Assembly (NCBI GenBank): GCA_030831135.1
Contig: JAURLR010000360.1
Coordinates: forward strand, 1 to 8,462
Reading direction: 5' to 3'
DNA length: 8,462 nt
From: Alphaproteobacteria bacterium
GTDB lineage: Bacteria > Pseudomonadota > Alphaproteobacteria > UBA6615
Below are positions 6,406-8,462 of the stretch, piece after piece. Each line of letters opens with the position of its first letter. The first letter of the stretch is position 1. The notes beneath the pieces are model-generated. The model saw nothing but the letters and a program-made list of their open reading frames with translations. It had not been told where the DNA came from and searched no databases. The position numbers and the translations under genes were made by a program.

Positions 6406-7470
6406 ATGACAGCGACAGGCACTTTGTACGACAAGACCAAAGATCATACGGCCCGGGATCTCGGGGCCGTCGCATTATGGTTGCTGGTCTGCGCGGCCAT
6501 GGTTTTCATCATGGTCGTGATCGGCGGCATCACCCGGCTCACGGGTTCGGGCTTGTCGATGGTCGAATGGCGGCCGGTCTACGGTTTTCTGCCCCCGCTC
6601 ACTGCTGAAGCCTGGCAGCGGGTGTTCGAGCTTTACCGCACCAGCCCGCAATATCTCGAAGTCAATGCGGGCATGAGCCTTGAGGCGTTTCGGGGAATCT
6701 TCTGGTGGGAGTATTTCCACCGGCTCTGGGGCCGGGTTATCGGGCTCGTCTTCTTCCTGCCGTTCATCTGGTTCCTGCTCCGCGGCCGCATCCGCGGTGC
6801 ATTGGCCCTCAAGCTTCTCGGCATTTTCCTGCTGGGCGGCGCCCAGGGCGTGCTGGGCTGGTACATGGTCAAAAGCGGCCTCGTCGATATCCCCGAGGTC
6901 AGCCAGTATCGCCTTGCGGCGCATTTCTTCATGGCCTTCCTGATCTACGGCCTGCTGATCTGGACCGCGCTGTCGCTTCTCTATCCTGCGCGGTACGCCA
7001 TCGGGGACAGCCGGCATGGCGCGGTTCGACGGCTCTCCCTGACGGCACTCGGGCTTGTCGCGATCACCGTGATTTCAGGTGCCTTTGTCGCGGGAACCGA
7101 TGCGGGCTTCATCTTCAACACCTTCCCCCTGATGGATGGCCGTATTCTTCCGCCGGGCTATTTCGAGGACCGATGGGCCGCCTTTGAGGACCTCGCGACC
7201 ATCCAGTTCAATCACCGGGTTCTCGCACTCCTCACCTTTGCAGTAATCATCTGGCTGTGGTGGCAAAGCCGCTGGCTGGCGCTGGTTCCCCGCGCCCGAC
7301 GGGCCGCGAACATCCTGCTCGCAGCCGCCGTGCTTCAGGTCGCCATCGGCATCACCACACTCCTGATGGTGGTGCCCGTCTATATGGGAGCCACCCATCA
7401 GGCGGGCGCGCTGGTCCTGTTCACCGCAACCCTGTGGCTCGTCTTCGAACTACGTCCCGCGCGCGCCTAA
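6406..7470 (+). CDS. ctaA: Heme A synthase, CtaA / COX15 family
   Basis: This 354-residue inner-membrane enzyme oxidises the C8 methyl of heme O to a formyl group, giving heme A for aa3-type cytochrome c oxidase. [16 protein letters not shown] (40-55) is the family signature. About eight membrane segments can be traced, near 20-42, 106-125, 134-155, 168-192, 209-230, 265-288, 301-323 and 330-350. The four heme-ligand histidines are in place: His105 in EYFHR with the conserved Glu102, His173 in RLAAHF, His270 in QFNHR and His331 in GATHQ. The first outer loop lacks the cysteine pair seen in Bacillus CtaA, as in the alphaproteobacterial and mitochondrial COX15 type. ATG 6406 has AGGA 7 nt upstream. 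It lies 97 nt after korB, past a hairpin, so it may be transcribed separately. Its stop codon overlaps that of the convergent phosphatase gene. Confidence 0.95.
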   Translation: MTATGTLYDKTKDHTARDLGAVALWLLVCAAMVFIMVVIGGITRLTGSGLSMVEWRPVYGFLPPLTAEAWQRVFELYRTSPQYLEVNAGMSLEAFRGIFWWEYFHRLWGRVIGLVFFLPFIWFLLRGRIRGALALKLLGIFLLGGAQGVLGWYMVKSGLVDIPEVSQYRLAAHFFMAFLIYGLLIWTALSLLYPARYAIGDSRHGAVRRLSLTALGLVAITVISGAFVAGTDAGFIFNTFPLMDGRILPPGYFEDRWAAFEDLATIQFNHRVLALLTFAVIIWLWWQSRWLALVPRARRAANILLAAAVLQVAIGITTLLMVVPVYMGATHQAGALVLFTATLWLVFELRPARA

Positions 7471-8462
7471 CTGCCGATTGGCCCGCCGCCGTCTTTCGTG
7501 ATCACCACCACCGAGGGGCGCGGAGGCGTGTTGACGTCAAAATCCGGCCAGCGTGTCGCCGGGTCCTCGAAGGTGGAATCCCGTCCGAACGGCGCATAAT
7601 CCTTCGTGCCATCCGTCGCGACGTGTTGAACCGCTACAAAGAGTGACGCGTCATCCGGGGTAAAGACGGGGCCGCACATCTCGGCACCAACGGGAACGCG
7701 GAAGAACATCCGCCCGCTGCCGCGCGCCGGACCTTCGGTCTCCAGCGCCCAGACACCATCTGCCGTTCCGGTTTTTGCCCAGGATGTCCCCTGATCGGTA
7801 GTCACCCACAAACGGCCCTGATGATCCACGGCGCAATTGTCGGGAGAGCCGAACCAGCCATTCTCCGACGTCGCCGACCCCCATTTGGCCTTGTGGTCCG
7901 GATTGGACGGATCACCGCACATCACCAGGATGTCCCATCTGGCCTTGGCCGACCCATGATCGCCGTTTTCGGGCATCAACTCGACGATATGGCCAAAGGT
8001 GTTGTTGGCCCGCGGATTGGCCGGGTTTTCATCACCTTCCTTGCGGCGGGTGTTGTTGGTCAGCATCACGTAGACAGCATTGGTCACCGGATTGGGTTCG
8101 ACATCTTCGGGACGGTCCATCGGCGTTGCTTCGAGCAGATCGGCAGCGCGGCGGGTTTCGATCACCACATCGGCCTGGCTGTCGAACCCGTTGGCGCTGG
8201 TCAGTGGGCCCTGACCATGGACCAGCGGCAGCCAGACCAGCGTGCCATCCGCATCAAAACGCGCCACATGCAGCGTCCCGCTATCGAGCAGATCACGATT
8301 GGCTGCGCGATCATCGGGATCGAAACGGCCTTCAGAGACGAACTTGTAGAGATAGTCGAAACGTTGGTCGTCGCCCTGGTAGACCACGACACGCCCGTCG
8401 GAATTGACGATCGTCTGCGCGCCCTCATGCTTGAAGCGGCCCATCGCCGTGCGCTTGACCGG
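7467..8462 (-). CDS. phoX: PhoX-family (DUF839) phosphatase, C-terminal part
   Basis: The visible 331 codons are the C-terminal half of a PhoX-type enzyme, a calcium/iron-dependent periplasmic phosphatase family that releases phosphate from organic esters and is normally exported by the Tat system. The frame is open to the right edge, so the N-terminus and any signal peptide lie outside; the ATG at 8444 is inside the conserved block [15 protein letters not shown] and is not the start. Counting from the first visible codon, other family motifs are RPEDVEPNP (117-125), VYVMLTNN (130-137), GHIVEL (157-162), GSPDN (205-209), LWVTTDQG (218-225) and [12 protein letters not shown] (259-270). The usual QHPGE-like segment reads QHVATDG here (279-285). 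It ends in TAG, complementary to 7467-7469, overlapping the ctaA stop. Paralogues in this family are common, so a role in phosphate starvation is inferred. Confidence 0.85.
   Translation of the reverse strand, partial: PVKRTAMGRFKHEGAQTIVNSDGRVVVYQGDDQRFDYLYKFVSEGRFDPDDRAANRDLLDSGTLHVARFDADGTLVWLPLVHGQGPLTSANGFDSQADVVIETRRAADLLEATPMDRPEDVEPNPVTNAVYVMLTNNTRRKEGDENPANPRANNTFGHIVELMPENGDHGSAKARWDILVMCGDPSNPDHKAKWGSATSENGWFGSPDNCAVDHQGRLWVTTDQGTSWAKTGTADGVWALETEGPARGSGRMFFRVPVGAEMCGPVFTPDDASLFVAVQHVATDGTKDYAPFGRDSTFEDPATRWPDFDVNTPPRPSVVVITKDGGGPIGS

Overview
The window looks like the chromosome of an aerobic, GC-rich Gram-negative bacterium, most likely an alphaproteobacterium. This rests on codon choice, the COX15-type heme A synthase, the fused 2-oxoglutarate:ferredoxin oxidoreductase alpha subunit and the Liv-type transporter genes. 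The family or genus cannot be fixed from the sequence alone. There is no sign of phage, insertion sequence, CRISPR, tRNA or rRNA.

Layout. Positions 1-1742 lie on the minus strand. A branched-chain amino acid type ABC importer starts with its periplasmic binding protein (522-1742), followed by the LivH-type permease (GTG start at 481), which runs off the left edge. A 219-nt divergent region (1743-1961) separates it from a plus-strand cluster: an FprA/adrenodoxin-reductase-type ferredoxin-NADP+ reductase (1962-3263), korA (3416-5284), korB (5286-6308) and, after a strong GC-rich hairpin, the heme A synthase ctaA (6406-7470). The right end holds the C-terminal half of a PhoX-family phosphatase on the minus strand. 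Its stop codon overlaps the ctaA stop tail to tail.

How the genes fit together. KorAB oxidatively decarboxylates 2-oxoglutarate to succinyl-CoA and reduces ferredoxin. The reductase just upstream can pass electrons between ferredoxin and NADP(H). The three genes therefore read as a 2-oxoglutarate / ferredoxin / NADPH module that could run beside or in place of the NADH-producing 2-oxoglutarate dehydrogenase. The ferredoxin is not encoded here. CtaA makes heme A for aa3-type cytochrome oxidase, so this ferredoxin-dependent enzyme sits in an organism equipped for aerobic respiration. The flanking importer and phosphatase are ordinary nutrient-acquisition genes.

Most of the window is conventional. 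The less expected points are the reductase-KorAB-CtaA linkage, a possible 42-codon reading frame with a good ribosome binding site that overlaps the korA start, a perfect 9-bp G/C hairpin after korB, and the shared stop codons of ctaA and the phosphatase.
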